DNA of 64,000 nucleotides from assembly GCA_022825895.1 (NCBI GenBank), contig JAJDVX010000010.1:62001-126000 (forward strand). The letters run 5' to 3'. Position 1 is the first letter of the stretch. The number at the start of each line of letters is the position of its first letter. Positions 53,470 through 62,849 of this stretch are shown piece by piece. The translations under genes and the position numbers were made by a program. Source of the DNA: Chloroflexota bacterium (GTDB lineage Bacteria; Chloroflexota; UBA11872). The notes beneath the pieces are model-generated. The model ran no database searches. It was not told the DNA's origin and worked only from the letters and a program-made list of their open reading frames with translations.

Positions 53470-55329
53470 ATGAAGGAAAACGCTCTCTCGTGGATGATCG
53501 GCGGCCCTGCACTTACGGGCGGCGTCAATAGTTCGGCGGAGGTCTTTGCCAAGGCCTGCGCGCGGGCCGGCCTGTATGTGTTCTCGAACATCGAATATCA
53601 CTCGAACATCATGGGCCGCCACATTTCGTACCGGGTGCGGACGAGCGACACGCCGGTCCATTCCCACGTGGAACACGTGGACCTGCTGCTGGCGCTTGAC
53701 TCCGAGACGCTGTTTGGAACGCCGGAGTACCAGGATTACCAGCGGCACGGCGGCCACCTGCACCGGGTGGCGCCGGACGGTGTGGTCATCCTGGACGCCA
53801 AGGCCAAGATCGACCATTCCGCCATTGAACGCGACGACATTCACGTCGTTGCCCTTGCCTACGACGACCTCGTACGGGAGTCGGTGGAGGAACTCGGCGT
53901 TACCTACAACGCCCGTCGCCACAGCGTGATGCGCAACATGGTGCCAATTGGCGCCAGTTGCGCCCTGCTGGATTTTGACATCAATCACGTCGTGTCCCTG
54001 GTAGCCGAAGTGCTCCCCGCGCACCGGCAGGACATGGTGGAAATGAACCGCCACGTTCTACTGCATGCGGCCGAGCAGGCGCGGCGTGCGTACGCCAAGG
54101 AAGAGTTCCACGTCACGCTGCGGCCGCGTCCCGAGCGCAACGGCCACATGCTGATCAAGGGCGTTGACGCCGTGGGGATCGCAAAGATTCACGCCGGCTG
54201 TGGTTTCCAGACGTACTACCCCATTGCCCCGGCGTCGGATGAGAGCGTGATGCTGGAGCGTCACCAGACGAGCTACCCCATCGTGGTTCTGCAAGCCGAG
54301 GACGAAATCGCCTCAATGAACATGGCGGTCGGCGCGGCCCATGCCGGGGTGCGGGCGTCTACGTCAACGGCCGGTCCGGGCTTCAGCCTGATGGCCGAAG
54401 GTCTGGGTTTCGCATCGATCACCGAGGCTGCCGGCCCCGTGGTGGTTCTCTGGCAGCGTGGTGGGCCGAGCACGGGTCTTCCCACGCGCCAATCGCAGCA
54501 GGATCTACGCTTCGCCCTGCAGCCCGCCCATGGCGAGTTCCCCCACATCGTGGTTGCGCCGGGTGATGCTCGTGAAGCCGCGCGCATCACCCACATGGCA
54601 TTCAACTGGGGGGATCGCTACCAGATGCCCGTGGTGGTACTGGCCGACAAGTTCATTGCGAATTCCCTGGTCACACTCGAGGACCTCGGATTGGACGGCC
54701 TCCCCGTGGACCGCGGCGAGTACTGGACGCTGGAAATGAACGGCTCGGAACCGTACCGGCGTCACCGCCTGACCGAGTCCGGCATCAGCCCGCGCGCGGT
54801 CTTCGGTACGCCCGGCGGACAGTACGTGACCACCAGCGACGAACACACCGAGCGGGGTCGTATCGACGAGCAGGTCGAGAACCGCATGGCGCAAATGGAT
54901 AAGCGCATGCAGAAGCTCGACCTGGCGGCTCAGGAGATCCCCGACGAGTGGCAGTACGAATTCATTGGTCCGGAGGACGCCGACGTCACGATTGTCGGCT
55001 GGGGTTCGACGCGCGGACCAATCACGGACGCCCTGCCGGTGCTGCAATCCGAGCACGGCATCGCCGCCAACTTCCTGCAGATTCGGCTGCTGCGGCCGTT
55101 CCCCGCCTCCGTCGTGCAAGAGAAGCTGGGCGGCGCCCGGAAAGTCCTCCTGGTGGAAGACAACTACATGGGCCAGTTGGGCATGCTGATCGCGGAGCAA
55201 ACCGGCATTAAGCTTGAGCGGATGGCGCTGAAGTACGACGGGCGTCCGTTCTCTCAGGACGAAGTAGTTGAAGCTGTATGCGAGCACTCGGAGGCCGACC
55301 TGGGCCGGCTGGTGCTCTCGCACCCGTAG
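53470..55329 (+). CDS. korA: 2-oxoacid:ferredoxin oxidoreductase, fused gamma-alpha subunit (KorA-type)
   Basis: A 619-residue fused subunit. The N-terminal about 190 residues are the gamma domain (WMIGGPALTGGVNSSAEVFAKACARAG). The alpha part has YPIAPASDESVM, the counterpart of the family YPITPSSE motif, and TAGPGFSLMAEGLGFA. This arrangement matches bacterial 2-oxoglutarate ferredoxin oxidoreductases. ATG 53470 follows an AGGGGA; a TTG at 53419 is also in frame but with a Shine-Dalgarno too close. It makes succinyl-CoA, CO2 and reduced ferredoxin from 2-oxoglutarate when paired with KorB. Confidence 0.94.
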   Translation: MKENALSWMIGGPALTGGVNSSAEVFAKACARAGLYVFSNIEYHSNIMGRHISYRVRTSDTPVHSHVEHVDLLLALDSETLFGTPEYQDYQRHGGHLHRVAPDGVVILDAKAKIDHSAIERDDIHVVALAYDDLVRESVEELGVTYNARRHSVMRNMVPIGASCALLDFDINHVVSLVAEVLPAHRQDMVEMNRHVLLHAAEQARRAYAKEEFHVTLRPRPERNGHMLIKGVDAVGIAKIHAGCGFQTYYPIAPASDESVMLERHQTSYPIVVLQAEDEIASMNMAVGAAHAGVRASTSTAGPGFSLMAEGLGFASITEAAGPVVVLWQRGGPSTGLPTRQSQQDLRFALQPAHGEFPHIVVAPGDAREAARITHMAFNWGDRYQMPVVVLADKFIANSLVTLEDLGLDGLPVDRGEYWTLEMNGSEPYRRHRLTESGISPRAVFGTPGGQYVTTSDEHTERGRIDEQVENRMAQMDKRMQKLDLAAQEIPDEWQYEFIGPEDADVTIVGWGSTRGPITDALPVLQSEHGIAANFLQIRLLRPFPASVVQEKLGGARKVLLVEDNYMGQLGMLIAEQTGIKLERMALKYDGRPFSQDEVVEAVCEHSEADLGRLVLSHP

Positions 55330-55346
55330 GAAGGGCAACGAATACC

Positions 55347-56294
55347 GTGGTAGTCGCTGACACCGAACGATTGACGGCCAAGACCTTTGGGGTTGAGGAC
55401 TCGCATCCGGACTGGTGCGGCGGCTGCGGCGACTTCGGGATCCTGAGCGCGGTGAAGCAGGCGCTGGCCAAGCTCGGGCGACCACCGCACGAGGTCGCGG
55501 TCATTTCGGGCATCGGCTGCGCCGGCAAGCTCCCTCACTACATCAACTCCTATGGCCTCCACACGCTCCACGGTCGGGCCCTTAATGTGGCTACCGGCGT
55601 GAAGTTGGCCAATCAAGACCTGGAAGTTCTCGTGGCCGGGGGAGACGGCGACGGCTATGGCATTGGCGCGGGCTACTTGGTCAACTCTGGTCGCCGCAAC
55701 CTGAACATCGCCTATCTCGTCCACAACAACGGCGTCTACGGCCTCACCAAGGGCCAGGCTGCTCCCACAATGCGCCGCGGCCAAAAGACCAAGGGCATGG
55801 CCGAAGCGGCGATCCAGGAGAGCGTGAATCCCATTGGCTTGGCCATCGCGTCCGGCTACACGTTCATCGCCCGCGGCTACGCGATGGCGCAGCCGGACCT
55901 CGTCGACCTGATTGTGCAGGCCGTGCAGCATCGCGGAACCGCGCTCATCGACATCCTGCAGCCCTGCCCGATCTACAACGACCTGATGACCATCGATTTC
56001 TTCCGCGGCCGGGACGTCGGCCACAACCGCATATATCGGCTCGAGGACGAAGGGTTCGACGGGCGCGTGCATGACCCGAGCAATCCCGACGAGATCGTGG
56101 CCAAGCAGCAGGCCGCGATCGCTAAGTCGTTCGAATGGGGTGACCGGATCCCGACAGGAGTGCTCTATCAGGTTGCCGCCCCGACCTACGAAGATGAACT
56201 CGCCGGCCGTTTGCCCGAACTGGGTGCCAATAGCCTGTTGGACCTGGCGACGCCTGGTCGGGACATTTCTCGGCTTGAGGACGCCTACCGCTAA
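55347..56294 (+). CDS. korB: 2-oxoacid:ferredoxin oxidoreductase, beta subunit (KorB-type)
   Basis: A 315-residue beta subunit from GTG 55347 (AGGAAGGG upstream). It has W-C24-G-G-C27-G-D-F at the N-terminus and a further cysteine in GIGCAGK (near residue 58), ligands of a [4Fe-4S] cluster, then the ThDP-binding GGDGDGYGIGAGY...NNGVYGLTKGQ. This is the two-subunit form with one cluster and no separate ferredoxin-like delta subunit. It follows korA by 17 bp. Acceptor is probably ferredoxin. Confidence 0.95.
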   Translation: MVVADTERLTAKTFGVEDSHPDWCGGCGDFGILSAVKQALAKLGRPPHEVAVISGIGCAGKLPHYINSYGLHTLHGRALNVATGVKLANQDLEVLVAGGDGDGYGIGAGYLVNSGRRNLNIAYLVHNNGVYGLTKGQAAPTMRRGQKTKGMAEAAIQESVNPIGLAIASGYTFIARGYAMAQPDLVDLIVQAVQHRGTALIDILQPCPIYNDLMTIDFFRGRDVGHNRIYRLEDEGFDGRVHDPSNPDEIVAKQQAAIAKSFEWGDRIPTGVLYQVAAPTYEDELAGRLPELGANSLLDLATPGRDISRLEDAYR

Positions 56295-56396
56295 AGCGCG
56301 GCCGTCAACTTCCCTGGAAATAACAGGTTCGTACGTAGCGACCAGTTAGCGTGCGGCGGACCGTGGTGGGCTGGAACCTGTGCCAGACTCGCTTGA

Positions 56397-56470
56397 GCCC
56401 CCGTAGCTCAGTGGACCAGAGCGACGGCCTTCTAAGCCGTGGGCCGCAGGTTCGAATCCTGCCGGGGGCG
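56397..56470 (+). tRNA. tRNA-Arg (anticodon TCT)
   Basis: A 74-base cloverleaf. The acceptor stem is GCCCCCG (56397-56403) with CGGGGGC (56463-56469). The D-arm contains AGCTCAGTGGACCAGAGC. The anticodon stem ACGGC/GCCGT encloses the loop CTTCTAA, anticodon TCT. The T-arm contains GCAGGTTCGAATCCTGC. The CCA is not encoded: the next bases after the discriminator G are CCT. It ends one base before the stop of the convergent YbjT-like gene. Confidence 0.95.
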
Positions 56471-56471
56471 C

Positions 56472-57911
56472 CTAGTCACGTACCGCGCGCCGGGCAATGG
56501 CTGTCGCCAACCCGTCGAAGATCCAGGCGTGTATCGGATACAGGGCATACCAGTAGGCCAGTCCGGCCAGTCCTTTCGGACTGAACGCCGCTGTCTGCTC
56601 CAAGAGGGTGGCGCCATCGTCCGCCGTTCGCAGCCTGAACTGGAGCCAGGCTCGTCCAGGCAGTTTCATCTCGGCCCGTAGCCGGATCAACTTGTCGACT
56701 CTCAGGTCCTCGACTCGCCAGAAGTCGAGAGCATCGCCAATGCGCAGGTCGTCGGGATGGCGTCGCCCGCGGCGCAGTCCGACACCGCCAAGCAGACGGT
56801 CCAAGGCCCCTCGAATCCGCCAGGTCCAGTTGGCGAAGTACCACCCTCGAGCGGCGCCGATTCCAGCAACTACGCGAAACACGTCGCTCGCCGGGGCCGA
56901 AATCCTGCGGCTGCGACGCTCGATGATCATTCCCTGGCTGGACTCCAAGCGCACCCCTGCCTTCTGTTCAGACTCCGGCCCCGCGGCGTCGGTCCAGGAC
57001 GTGTGGATGTGTCCGTGGTCGAGATCATCTATCACCCGGTCGATTGCCGAGGTGTAGTCGAGTGGCTCTATATCGGGAAAGAGCGCGCGCGCCAGATCGT
57101 TCGTTACCACGACATCGTTTCGAAGCCCTTCCACAAGTGCCACGGTGATGTTGGCCGGAATGGGAGTGATCCAGTGAACCCAGTAGGAAGACAGTCGTGG
57201 GGTAAGCACCGGGACGGGGAGTAGCAGCCGGCGGAGACCTCGGGCCCTGGCGTATCCAAGAATCAGGCCCTTGTATGTGGTCACGTCCCTACCGCCAATC
57301 TCGACGATCTTTCCTGCGCTCTCGGGCACAGAGAGTGACGACACCAGATAGCTCAGCACGTCATCGACGGCGATTGGCTGAATCCGCGAGTAAATCCACC
57401 TGGGACAGATCATCACCGGGAGTCGTTCCACGAGATATCGGATCATCTCGAAGGAGATACTGCCCGCGCCGACAATGACGGCGGCTCGGAATTCCGTAAC
57501 CGGGACCTCACCCTCCCGAAGTGCTTGTCCTGTTTCATGGCGTGAACGCAGGTGCCGGGACAGATCGGCGCCAGGTTCCCCGAGGCCTCCCAGGTAGATA
57601 ATGCGCTTCACGCCTGCCCGCCGGGCAGCCAACCCGAATGTCCGGGCAGCCCGGACGTCCAATTCGCCGAAGCTGACTTCCGTGGACATACTGTGAATCA
57701 GGTAGTAGGCGGAATCGACTCCGTCGAGCGCACGCGACAGGTCTTGAGGGTTGAGGGCGTCACCGACCGAAATCTCGACCTTTCTTGACCACGTACGAGA
57801 CTTCGCGCGCGCCGGGCTTCGCACGAGCACGCGAACGCGGTGGCCTTTGCGAAGCAGTTGAGGGACCAAGCGTCCGCCGATGTAGCCGGTCGCACCGGTT
57901 ACCAGGATCAT
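56472..57911 (-). CDS. NAD(P)-binding YbjT-like protein with C-terminal DUF2867 domain
   Basis: A 479-residue protein. The N-terminal about 300 residues are an atypical SDR/NmrA-like Rossmann fold, MILVTGATGYIGGRL. The C-terminal about 150 residues, with YFANWTWRIRGALDRLLGGVGLRRGRRHPDDLRIGDALDFWRVE, match DUF2867 (SRPBCC-like helix-grip fold). The pairing is found in many bacteria and in some plants; function is unknown. It converges with the tRNA-Arg gene, one base apart. Confidence 0.88.
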   Translation of the reverse strand: MILVTGATGYIGGRLVPQLLRKGHRVRVLVRSPARAKSRTWSRKVEISVGDALNPQDLSRALDGVDSAYYLIHSMSTEVSFGELDVRAARTFGLAARRAGVKRIIYLGGLGEPGADLSRHLRSRHETGQALREGEVPVTEFRAAVIVGAGSISFEMIRYLVERLPVMICPRWIYSRIQPIAVDDVLSYLVSSLSVPESAGKIVEIGGRDVTTYKGLILGYARARGLRRLLLPVPVLTPRLSSYWVHWITPIPANITVALVEGLRNDVVVTNDLARALFPDIEPLDYTSAIDRVIDDLDHGHIHTSWTDAAGPESEQKAGVRLESSQGMIIERRSRRISAPASDVFRVVAGIGAARGWYFANWTWRIRGALDRLLGGVGLRRGRRHPDDLRIGDALDFWRVEDLRVDKLIRLRAEMKLPGRAWLQFRLRTADDGATLLEQTAAFSPKGLAGLAYWYALYPIHAWIFDGLATAIARRAVRD

Positions 57912-58155
57912 GTCCTGCCTCTTGAACTGATTCCTTGATCTGCGTTCATCCTAGTTGTGGCGTCCAGCACAGCTTCGTGGGGATACGCACGATTGCATTG
58001 AGGCTCTTGTCCGGAGGCTGGGGGCAGCTCGGCCAGAACGGTGAGTGAACTGCCGGCAGCATAGATATAGGCGGCACATCAATCTGACGACTTGCTCGAG
58101 ACGGCCCAACGCACGACCTGCCCGCCGTAGTGCCCCCGTCAGGTCCCGCTCCGGA

Positions 58156-59262
58156 CTACGAGATCACCTGGGCTTCGTGTGCGCGTTGATAGTCGGTCAG
58201 CACTTCTCGCCCCTCGCCAGTGACCAGCACGAGATCCTCAATGTGATATCCCGCGACACCCGGATCGAGATAGGCGGGTTCAATGCAGAGCACCATGCCG
58301 GGCTGGAGCACTTCGTCGGCGGCGGGCTTGAGCATGGGGTACTCGTGGAGACCCAGACCAAGACCGTGGCCGATGTGGGCCATCTGAAACGGCAGGCCGA
58401 CGTTCCGATAGGCGGCCTGGCAGATGGAATAAAGGTCTCCCGCGCGGAGGCCGGGTCGGATTGCGTTGAGCGTCTCGACGTGGGTCTGATACAGGCGGTC
58501 GTAAGTGTCCCGCTGACTCGGACTTGGGGCGCCAACGAAGGCCGTGCGGGCCAGATCCGACCAGTAGCCGACGAAGTTGCCGGCAACGTCCGTGTGCAAT
58601 ACATGACCGGCTTCCAGGCGAGTCGCACCAGGACGGGCATGCCACTCAAACGACCGCATCCCCGTGCCCAGAAACAGGAAGTTCAGGACATCCGCGCCGG
58701 CGGCGGTAACCGCGGCGGTGATGTCATCGGCGACCTTCTTTTCAGGTTCGCCGACGGACGCCCGCTTGAAGGCCCTACGAATCGCGCGCTCGGTCGCCCG
58801 ACCGGCCGCGGCCAGGGCCTCGATCTCTTCGCGCGTCTTGATCATCCGGGTGCGGTCCAACAGATCTGCACAGTCGACCAGGGTGGCGCCCGGTAGCCGC
58901 TTCCGTAGGTGGTTTACATAAGCGGCCGGCAGCGAATGCGTCTCAACGCCGAGTCGGCCCCTTGAAAGGCCCTTTTCGGCAACGACTTCGGCAAGGAGAT
59001 CAACCGGAGAATCCACGAACTCTGTGTAGCTGCGCATGTCTTCGATCTGGCAGTCGTCCCGGCAGGCGACGTCCTCGCCCTTGCAGACGACGATCGCGGG
59101 ATCACCGTCGGCCGGCCACAGCAGCAGCGCGAGCCGGTCGGGAATCAGGCGCTGCATGACCATGCGGGCGCCCGACAGGTAGGAGACGTTCTCGAGCGAA
59201 CTGGCGATGACGGCGTCCATTCCAGACTCGGCAAGAAGCGCTTCGAATCGCTCCACGTTCAT
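58156..59262 (-). CDS. M24 family metallopeptidase (Xaa-Pro aminopeptidase-like)
   Basis: A 368-residue enzyme from ATG 59262. The N-terminal creatinase-type domain begins MNVERFEALLAESGMDAVIASS. The C-terminal pita-bread catalytic domain carries the five dimetal ligands: Asp in HTDVAGNFVGYWSDLAR (two Asp), His in GHGLGLGLHEYP, Glu in VLCIEPAYL and Glu in IEDLVLVT. It removes N-terminal residues next to Pro or has a related hydrolase activity. It starts one base after the stop of the GNAT gene. Confidence 0.94.
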   Translation of the reverse strand: MNVERFEALLAESGMDAVIASSLENVSYLSGARMVMQRLIPDRLALLLWPADGDPAIVVCKGEDVACRDDCQIEDMRSYTEFVDSPVDLLAEVVAEKGLSRGRLGVETHSLPAAYVNHLRKRLPGATLVDCADLLDRTRMIKTREEIEALAAAGRATERAIRRAFKRASVGEPEKKVADDITAAVTAAGADVLNFLFLGTGMRSFEWHARPGATRLEAGHVLHTDVAGNFVGYWSDLARTAFVGAPSPSQRDTYDRLYQTHVETLNAIRPGLRAGDLYSICQAAYRNVGLPFQMAHIGHGLGLGLHEYPMLKPAADEVLQPGMVLCIEPAYLDPGVAGYHIEDLVLVTGEGREVLTDYQRAHEAQVIS

Positions 59263-59263
59263 T

Positions 59264-59851
59264 TCACGTCGCTCCTGACGAGACCTGGTCCGCGCAACTG
59301 TCTGTTGGCAGCGTCCATTCGTCGTGAAACACGGCGTAGTAGACAAGGTCCACGTGTTCGTCTCGCATTTTCCAATGACCGCGCAGGACACCCTCGCGAG
59401 TCATGCCCAGCTTTTCCATGACGCGCCAGGACGGCTTGTTGTCGACGTGCGCTCGGGCATACACCTTGTGCAACTTGAAGCGTTGAAACCCCCAGTCCAC
59501 AACCGCGCGAGCAGCCTCGGTGGCAAGTCCTCGTCCCCACCAGCGCTTGCCCAGCATGTAGCCCAACTCGGCGGTCTCATGCTCGGGGTTCAGGTGCAGG
59601 CTGATGCCGCCGATGACCCGGCGCCCATAGACAACGGCGAATTCCGAATTCGTTGACCAGTCGGTGCGCATCTGGCGGTCGACGAACTCTGCGGCGTGGT
59701 TCCGGGTGTACGGTTCAGGTAGCGGCCGATACCGGGCCACCTCAGGGTCGGACGCGTAAGCCCACACATCGTCGACATCAATTGACTCGAACGGCCGCAG
59801 CAGCAGGCGTGCGGTTCGGAGTCTGGCTGGCTTGGACCGGTGTTGACTCAT
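59264..59851 (-). CDS. GNAT family N-acetyltransferase, RimJ/RimL-like
   Basis: A 195-residue protein. It shows TARLLLRPFESIDVDDVWAY (N-terminal), ELGYMLGKRWWGRGLATEAARAVVDWGF (residues about 90-118, motif A with the R-G-x-A loop binding acetyl-CoA), and NKPSWRVMEKLGMTREGVLR (motif B). RimJ/L-type enzymes acetylate the N-termini of ribosomal proteins; many relatives have other roles. It overlaps no gene; the M24 peptidase follows immediately on the same strand. Confidence 0.93.
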   Translation of the reverse strand: MSQHRSKPARLRTARLLLRPFESIDVDDVWAYASDPEVARYRPLPEPYTRNHAAEFVDRQMRTDWSTNSEFAVVYGRRVIGGISLHLNPEHETAELGYMLGKRWWGRGLATEAARAVVDWGFQRFKLHKVYARAHVDNKPSWRVMEKLGMTREGVLRGHWKMRDEHVDLVYYAVFHDEWTLPTDSCADQVSSGAT

Positions 59852-60108
59852 CAGTTACGTCTCGTTGCCGGAGCCGACGCGAGGCGAGTCCATGCACCAG
59901 CCTGGGATTGTTCCCGCCAACGCAGGCCGTATCCGCGGGCGGCAACGTGGCGATTGGCGGCCCCGACCGGGATCGGTGGATTGGCCGTGGAGCTGGTTCA
60001 GGTTACGACAGACCATCGATGGTCAGATGCCGCCGAGGGTCGCATGGCGGGTGGGCGAAGGTATCGCCGACTGGCGATCCGTGGGATCGAGCGGTGCGTG
60101 ATGTTCGG

Positions 60109-60546
60109 CTACGACGTCCGGCGGAGGCGGCGAGTCAGGGGAACAATGATGTTGTGGGTGAGAGTTCGGACTCGCTGAAACCGACGGTAGAGGCCGATGT
60201 ATGTGAAGCCCACCATAATGAGATAGCCGGGCCAGTTGAAAACGAATCCGATAAGGGCCTGCATGAGTTCAACGGGACCGTCGCCGGTAGGTCCGCTGGA
60301 GAGGGCCGCCAGAAAGAAGAACGGCAGCATGGCCAGGGCCCCGACGACGATCTGGCCCAGCAGGCCCACGATGGGCAGGAAGATGACGTAGAGCACGGCG
60401 CGGATGCGTCGCATGACGCGATCAAAGTCGTAGTCCTCGACCTGACCTTCGCGGCGGCCTTGGTAGGAGTCGAAGCCGCAATGGCGGCAGGTGGCCGAAC
60501 GGGCGGCAGTGTGGCGCCCGCAGTTGGTGCAGGTGATCGTGCCCAC
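60109..60546 (-). CDS. small zinc-ribbon membrane protein
   Basis: A protein of 145 residues from GTG 60546. An N-terminal zinc ribbon has CTNCGRHTAARSATCRHC (two CxxC pairs, residues about 5-22), followed by a hydrophilic stretch and two long hydrophobic segments (VLYVIFLPIVGLLGQIVVG and LIGFVFNWPGYLIMVGFTY). The rest is basic. A longer frame continues upstream to 61524 but covers the FAH gene in antisense and shows no protein-like character. Function unknown. Confidence 0.6.
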   Translation of the reverse strand: MGTITCTNCGRHTAARSATCRHCGFDSYQGRREGQVEDYDFDRVMRRIRAVLYVIFLPIVGLLGQIVVGALAMLPFFFLAALSSGPTGDGPVELMQALIGFVFNWPGYLIMVGFTYIGLYRRFQRVRTLTHNIIVPLTRRLRRTS

Positions 60547-60912
60547 GGGTTGGTGCCTTATTCCGGCGGCCGCATGATTGTGGCGCGTTTGGGCAGGTTG
60601 CGACAAGTCGCTCACGGGGCCGCCGGCCGCGCCCGTGGCGGGGCGGCGGATTTGCCACGCCATCGGGCGCCACTTGGCACCTGGCAGGCTCGGCCCTCTA
60701 TTGCCGACGAATGCACCGGCCGGGGAGTCGCCGCGAGCCAGCGGCTGGTTGGGTCCAGGGGATGCGGCGGTCCCCTGCGCCACCGGGCCTGCGAATGAGC
60801 TGATTCGCCACGCCACGCACGATTCGGGGCCAGCGCCGGGCTGGGTTAGGCTGCGCAGCCGGACACCTTGAAGCCCGTATGTCCGCGTGGCGACGCCAGA
60901 GGTGAGATAGCG
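60547..60912. other. intergenic stretch between divergent genes, no gene seen
   Basis: The 366 bases upstream of the FAH-family gene hold only open frames with Arg/Pro/Gly-rich, non-protein-like translations. No tRNA, strong promoter, operator palindrome or repeat of the 9-kb type is visible. The divergent zinc-ribbon gene and FAH gene probably have their promoters here. Confidence 0.4.
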
Positions 60913-61737
60913 ATGAAGATCATTCGATTCGAGACGGATGCCGGCTTGGCCCATGGCTCGCTTGAGGCGGGCGGAGAGGTTCGAGCCATCAGCGGAGACA
61001 TCTTCGGCGACTTTGACGTCGAGGGTCGGGTGGCCGACGTCGACGACCTGAACCTGCTGGCGCCCGTGGATCCGCCGAAGCTGATTGGCGTTGGCGGCAA
61101 TTATCTTGAGCACCTGCACGAGGGGGGCGAGGATGTGTTCGTCCCGCAGTTTCCAATGGTGTTTCAGCTTCCCTCCACGTCGGTCATTGGTCCGGGCGAT
61201 CCCATCGTGATTCCCAGCAAGGCGGACTTTAGGCACGCGGTCAACGATCCGAATCTGCAGGACGAGCCGTTTCGTCCGGTGGATTACGAGTCCGAGCTGG
61301 TTGCCGTGATAGGCAAGCCATGCCACCGAATCGATCCAGACGAGGCGCTGGACTATGTGCTGGGCTACAGCTGCGGCAACGACGTGAGTGCGCGCCCATT
61401 GCAGTTGGCGGAAATGGCCACCGGGGTGCTGATGCTGGGGAAAGGACTCCAGACATTCAAACCGTTGGGTCCGGCGATCGCTACTGACCTGGATCCGACA
61501 AATCTCCGCTTGCGTGGGCGGCACAACGGTACGGTCACGCAGGACACCAGCACGTCCGACCTGTTGTTCAGCGTTGCCTCGCTGGTTACCTACCTGGCGC
61601 AGGCGATCCGGCTGGAGCCCGGCGACTGCATCTACACGGGAACGCCTTCGGGCGGCGGCTCGTTAGTTCCCGGGGATACGATTGAGGTTGAGATCGACGG
61701 CATCGGCGTTCTGAGTAATCCGGTCACAGCGGGGTAG
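60913..61737 (+). CDS. fumarylacetoacetate hydrolase (FAH) family protein
   Basis: A 274-residue FAH fold protein from ATG 60913. The N-terminal lobe is MKIIRFETDAGLAHGSL. The catalytic domain has KLIGVGGNYLEH, the metal-binding DYESELVAVIGK (E-x-E), GYSCGNDVSAR (Asp) and IYTGTPSGGGSLVPGD (with Thr/Gly of the substrate pocket). The family includes acylpyruvate hydrolases and 2-keto-3-deoxy-sugar acid or oxaloacetate decarboxylase-like enzymes. It converges with the enolase-superfamily gene. Confidence 0.92.
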   Translation: MKIIRFETDAGLAHGSLEAGGEVRAISGDIFGDFDVEGRVADVDDLNLLAPVDPPKLIGVGGNYLEHLHEGGEDVFVPQFPMVFQLPSTSVIGPGDPIVIPSKADFRHAVNDPNLQDEPFRPVDYESELVAVIGKPCHRIDPDEALDYVLGYSCGNDVSARPLQLAEMATGVLMLGKGLQTFKPLGPAIATDLDPTNLRLRGRHNGTVTQDTSTSDLLFSVASLVTYLAQAIRLEPGDCIYTGTPSGGGSLVPGDTIEVEIDGIGVLSNPVTAG

Positions 61738-61748
61738 CTGTCGACCAG

Positions 61749-62849
61749 CTAGGTTCGGCTCCCGCCGACGCGGCGTTCGGCAAGCCAGTCTTCGCGATAT
61801 TCGAGGCCGAAGCCGGGGCGGTCGGGCACCTGGACCATGCCGTCGACAATGCGGATGGGCTCGACCCAGCAGTCGTCGTGGGTTGTTCCTTTGGCTTCCA
61901 GGTAAACGCTGTTGGTCATGGCGGCGAGTAGCTGTGCGTTGTGCTGCCAGCCGCCGTGAGTGGCGATCCGGACGTTGTAGGCGTCGGCCAATGCGGCTAC
62001 TTCCATGATCTCCATCACGCCGCCGGCGCGTCGGGCGTCCGGTTGCAGGATGTCCACGCCGCGCTTCTCGAGCAGGTCGAGCACGGCGTACTTGCCGTAG
62101 ATGTTCTCGCCGGTGGCGATGGGAACCGAGACTGCGGCTCGGAGTTCGCCGTACTCGGTATTCATCCAGGGACGCAGCGGCTCCTCGTACCAGTAGATGT
62201 CGTACGGCTCGTAGGCATGGCCGCGACGAATGGCTTCATCGACCGGGTGAATCTGGTTGGCGTCGATCATCACGTGTATGTCTGACCCGAGGGCGTTGCG
62301 GACGGCTTCCAGACGTCGCAGATCGTCGCCGAGGTCGGGTGCGCCGACCTTGATCTTGACGGCGCGGTAGCCGGCGTCGATGGCGCGTTGGCACTGCCCG
62401 ATCAATTCGTTCTCGGGGTAGTTGAGCCACCCAACCATGCCGTAGGCCGGAATCTCGGTGCGGTACTGGCCGAGGAGTTGGGCGACCGACGTATCACGTG
62501 CCTTGCCGAGGATGTCCCACACGCAGTAGTCGATGACCGAGATGCCAAAGACGCCAAGGCCGCTGGCGCCGTAGTACTCGGTCTGGTCGAATAGGTGGCG
62601 CCGCAGGCGGCGGGGCATGGAGGCGTCCTGGCCGACGACCAGTTTCCGCATCTCGACTTCAAAGAGCTGGCGCGTGAGTTCGCCGCCGTAGCCCGAAATG
62701 CTGAGGGTGAAGGTGCCGTAGATTCCGTCTTCCGTGTGGAGCCGCACAATCAGGTCGCGACCCGAGGCGATGCGGTGGATGGAATCTTCGATGACGCGCG
62801 GCGGCCCAGGCTGCTGGATGACGATGGTTTCGAGTTCGGTGATTCGCAT
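61749..62849 (-). CDS. mandelate racemase/muconate lactonizing enzyme family protein (enolase superfamily)
   Basis: A 366-residue protein. The catalytic barrel has the K165-I-K167 base motif, Mg ligands D196 (in IDANQ), E222 (WYEEPL) and E248 (ATGEN), and His298 in RIATHGGW, the second base of the mandelate racemase group. Substrates in this group are sugar acids, dehydrated to 2-keto-3-deoxy acids; the specific substrate is not readable. It is convergent with the FAH gene, and such a dehydratase could feed an FAH-type hydrolase/aldolase (inference). Confidence 0.93.
   Translation of the reverse strand: MRITELETIVIQQPGPPRVIEDSIHRIASGRDLIVRLHTEDGIYGTFTLSISGYGGELTRQLFEVEMRKLVVGQDASMPRRLRRHLFDQTEYYGASGLGVFGISVIDYCVWDILGKARDTSVAQLLGQYRTEIPAYGMVGWLNYPENELIGQCQRAIDAGYRAVKIKVGAPDLGDDLRRLEAVRNALGSDIHVMIDANQIHPVDEAIRRGHAYEPYDIYWYEEPLRPWMNTEYGELRAAVSVPIATGENIYGKYAVLDLLEKRGVDILQPDARRAGGVMEIMEVAALADAYNVRIATHGGWQHNAQLLAAMTNSVYLEAKGTTHDDCWVEPIRIVDGMVQVPDRPGFGLEYREDWLAERRVGGSRT

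Noticed and set aside
60547-61524. Upstream extension of the zinc-ribbon membrane protein frame
   Set aside because: It is antisense to the FAH-family gene and has no protein-like features; the zinc ribbon begins near the GTG at 60546.
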